Shown here: positions 63,239 through 64,000 of the stretch, one piece after another
Layout of the letters: every line of letters starts with the position of its first letter
Numbering within the stretch: position 1 is the first letter of the stretch
NCBI GenBank assembly: GCA_035539175.1
Contig: DATLIY010000007.1
Location: forward strand, 1 to 64,000
Length of the DNA stretch: 64,000 bases
Source: Acidisarcina sp.
Lineage (GTDB): Bacteria; Acidobacteriota; Terriglobia; Terriglobales; Acidobacteriaceae
Reading direction: 5' to 3'
The notes under the pieces: generated by a model
Told to the model about the DNA's origin: nothing
Databases searched by the model: none
What the model saw: the letters and a program-made list of their open reading frames with translations, nothing else
Made by a program: the position numbers and the translations under genes

Positions 63239-63898
63239 TCAACCTGCGCGGCTGTTCGCCTCCTTTTTCATGCGCCCCATTTCAGACGCGGGTCTCTTTT
63301 TGTTGGAATTTGCGCCATTGCGCGTTACGGATAATTCCTTGTGTTCCGGCATTGCAATCTCAACGCGTCGAGCGGCCTCTGACAGGCAAATCACGAAGAC
63401 AGGCTGGATGGTATTGCGAATAAGATTCACAATCTGCCGCGTGTCAGTTTCGAGGTAGAGATTCTTACCATCCAGCAGCAGGTGGTAATCACTTTTACCG
63501 GATGCCAGATCCGATAAGCGCATGCTGGTTTCGCGGCGCAGAAACTTCAGCACGCGCCGGACCGTGGTGAGCGAAATCCGTCTTCGCCGCAGTTCTTCGA
63601 TCACATGGATTTCAACCAGGTCTTCTGAGGAGTAGATTCTGCGCCGGCCATCGCGATCGGGCACGATGATGCGCTTCTCATCCCACCACTGCAATTGCCT
63701 CGCGGTGGTGCCGGTCAATTGCAGAACCTCGCGCGTGCTGAAGCCGTCTCTCGACATCTCAGGCTGCTTCCCTTGCGGTACGCTTGCGTAAGCTTCGTTA
63801 TCTTCCGTTGCCGTTCTCAGAACATTTCCACGTCGAAATGTCGCAATGTTGCTGACAGTTTCTCCGGCGCCCTGCAATCTGTCAAACGTAAAATTCAT
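63239..63898 (-). CDS. MerR family transcriptional regulator
   Basis: 219 residues in the longest reading. The MerR winged HTH is FSTREVLQLTGTTARQLQWWDEKRIIVPDRDGRRRIYSSEDL (residues ~53-94), followed by a dimerisation helix (VEELRRRRISLTTVRRVLKFL) and an uncommon C-terminal part of ~90 residues with no recognised effector domain. An alternative ATG at 63757 would begin just before the HTH (172 residues); the extra 47 residues have no clear homology and no ribosome site. A direct 12-bp repeat lies in the upstream part. It may regulate the small gene downstream. Confidence 0.82.
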   Translation of the reverse strand: MNFTFDRLQGAGETVSNIATFRRGNVLRTATEDNEAYASVPQGKQPEMSRDGFSTREVLQLTGTTARQLQWWDEKRIIVPDRDGRRRIYSSEDLVEIHVIEELRRRRISLTTVRRVLKFLRRETSMRLSDLASGKSDYHLLLDGKNLYLETDTRQIVNLIRNTIQPVFVICLSEAARRVEIAMPEHKELSVTRNGANSNKKRPASEMGRMKKEANSRAG

Positions 63899-63911
63899 TG
63901 CAATGTTGCTG
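63843..63911. repeat. 12-bp direct repeat near the MerR-type gene start
   Basis: GCAATGTTGCTG occurs at 63843-63854 and 63900-63911, 57 bases apart. If the regulator starts at 63757, both copies lie in its promoter region and may be binding sites; if it starts at 63898, one copy is coding. Confidence 0.4.
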
Positions 63912-64000
63912 TAGAGGATGCCTCTTGATGTCTTCTCCTGAATCAGGGCTGAGCGGAGGCGCTTCCAGCCGCCAGATGATCGATCTCGCGATAGAGATGT

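Overview
The window looks like chromosomal DNA of a Gram-negative, free-living soil-type bacterium, most likely an Acidobacteriota member of the Terriglobia/Acidobacteriaceae group. This is inferred from gene content (FG-GAP/ASPIC-UnbV exported protein, DUF2934 protein, many exported glycosidases, DcaP-like porin, class II photolyase, orphan Fis-type mini-regulator) and moderately high GC, not from a marker gene. No integrase, transposase, phage gene or CRISPR array was seen.

Layout. 0.2-6 kb: miaB and a bifunctional-nuclease (DUF151) gene, a small membrane protein, a MATE exporter, a WecG/TagA glycosyltransferase and tRNA-Ser(GGA). 6-9.4 kb: FG-GAP/UnbV exported protein and a RhaT-like sugar/H+ symporter. 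9.5-13.4 kb: a sulfur block with an Rrf2 regulator lacking Fe-S cysteines, tRNA-Cys(GCA), and on the opposite strand the operon cysM - JAMM peptidase (mec) - CysO-like sulfur carrier - MoeB/rhodanese, i.e. the protein-thiocarboxylate route to cysteine. 13.8-17.8 kb: a large exported clan GH-A glycosidase and a methyltransferase.

17.8-28.7 kb is the most interesting part: a two-armed nonribosomal peptide locus. The left arm (minus strand) has a C-A-T NRPS whose A-domain pocket, read by hand, resembles published beta-alanine codes, followed by a group II PLP decarboxylase that could make beta-alanine. The right arm (plus strand) has a DmpA/BapA-type (S58) peptidase, a family known for beta-alanyl bonds, a C-T-TE protein with a Cys-type thioesterase nucleophile and no A domain, and a Wzm/Wzt-like ABC exporter. 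Together these suggest an undescribed beta-alanine-containing peptide system.

28.7-41.6 kb is mostly housekeeping: DUF2934, a densely structured intergenic region, purC, cvpA, an orphan Fis HTH protein, a HAD phosphatase overlapping a secretin gene, an exported DsbA-like protein, glutamine-dependent NAD synthetase, a DoxX-like protein, a BNR-repeat protein, serB, hemD and a universal stress protein. 41.8-46 kb is a probable stress unit: a double dyad with a possible sigma-54 promoter, a rubrerythrin carrying a signal peptide, DUF2231, and a histidine kinase/sigma-54 response regulator pair. 46-53 kb: GH2 glycosidase, an N-terminally short sucA, DUF488, a DcaP-like porin. 53.9-57.5 kb: a giant CheB-CheR-PAS-histidine kinase. 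57.9-61.8 kb: thioredoxin-fold protein, SRPBCC protein, DUF2867 epimerase-like protein and class II photolyase in one direction. The end holds a TetR-type C-terminal remnant, tRNA-Leu(UAA), a small zinc-ribbon-like protein and a MerR-type regulator.

All start choices, motif positions and the NRPS code were read by eye; no database search was run.
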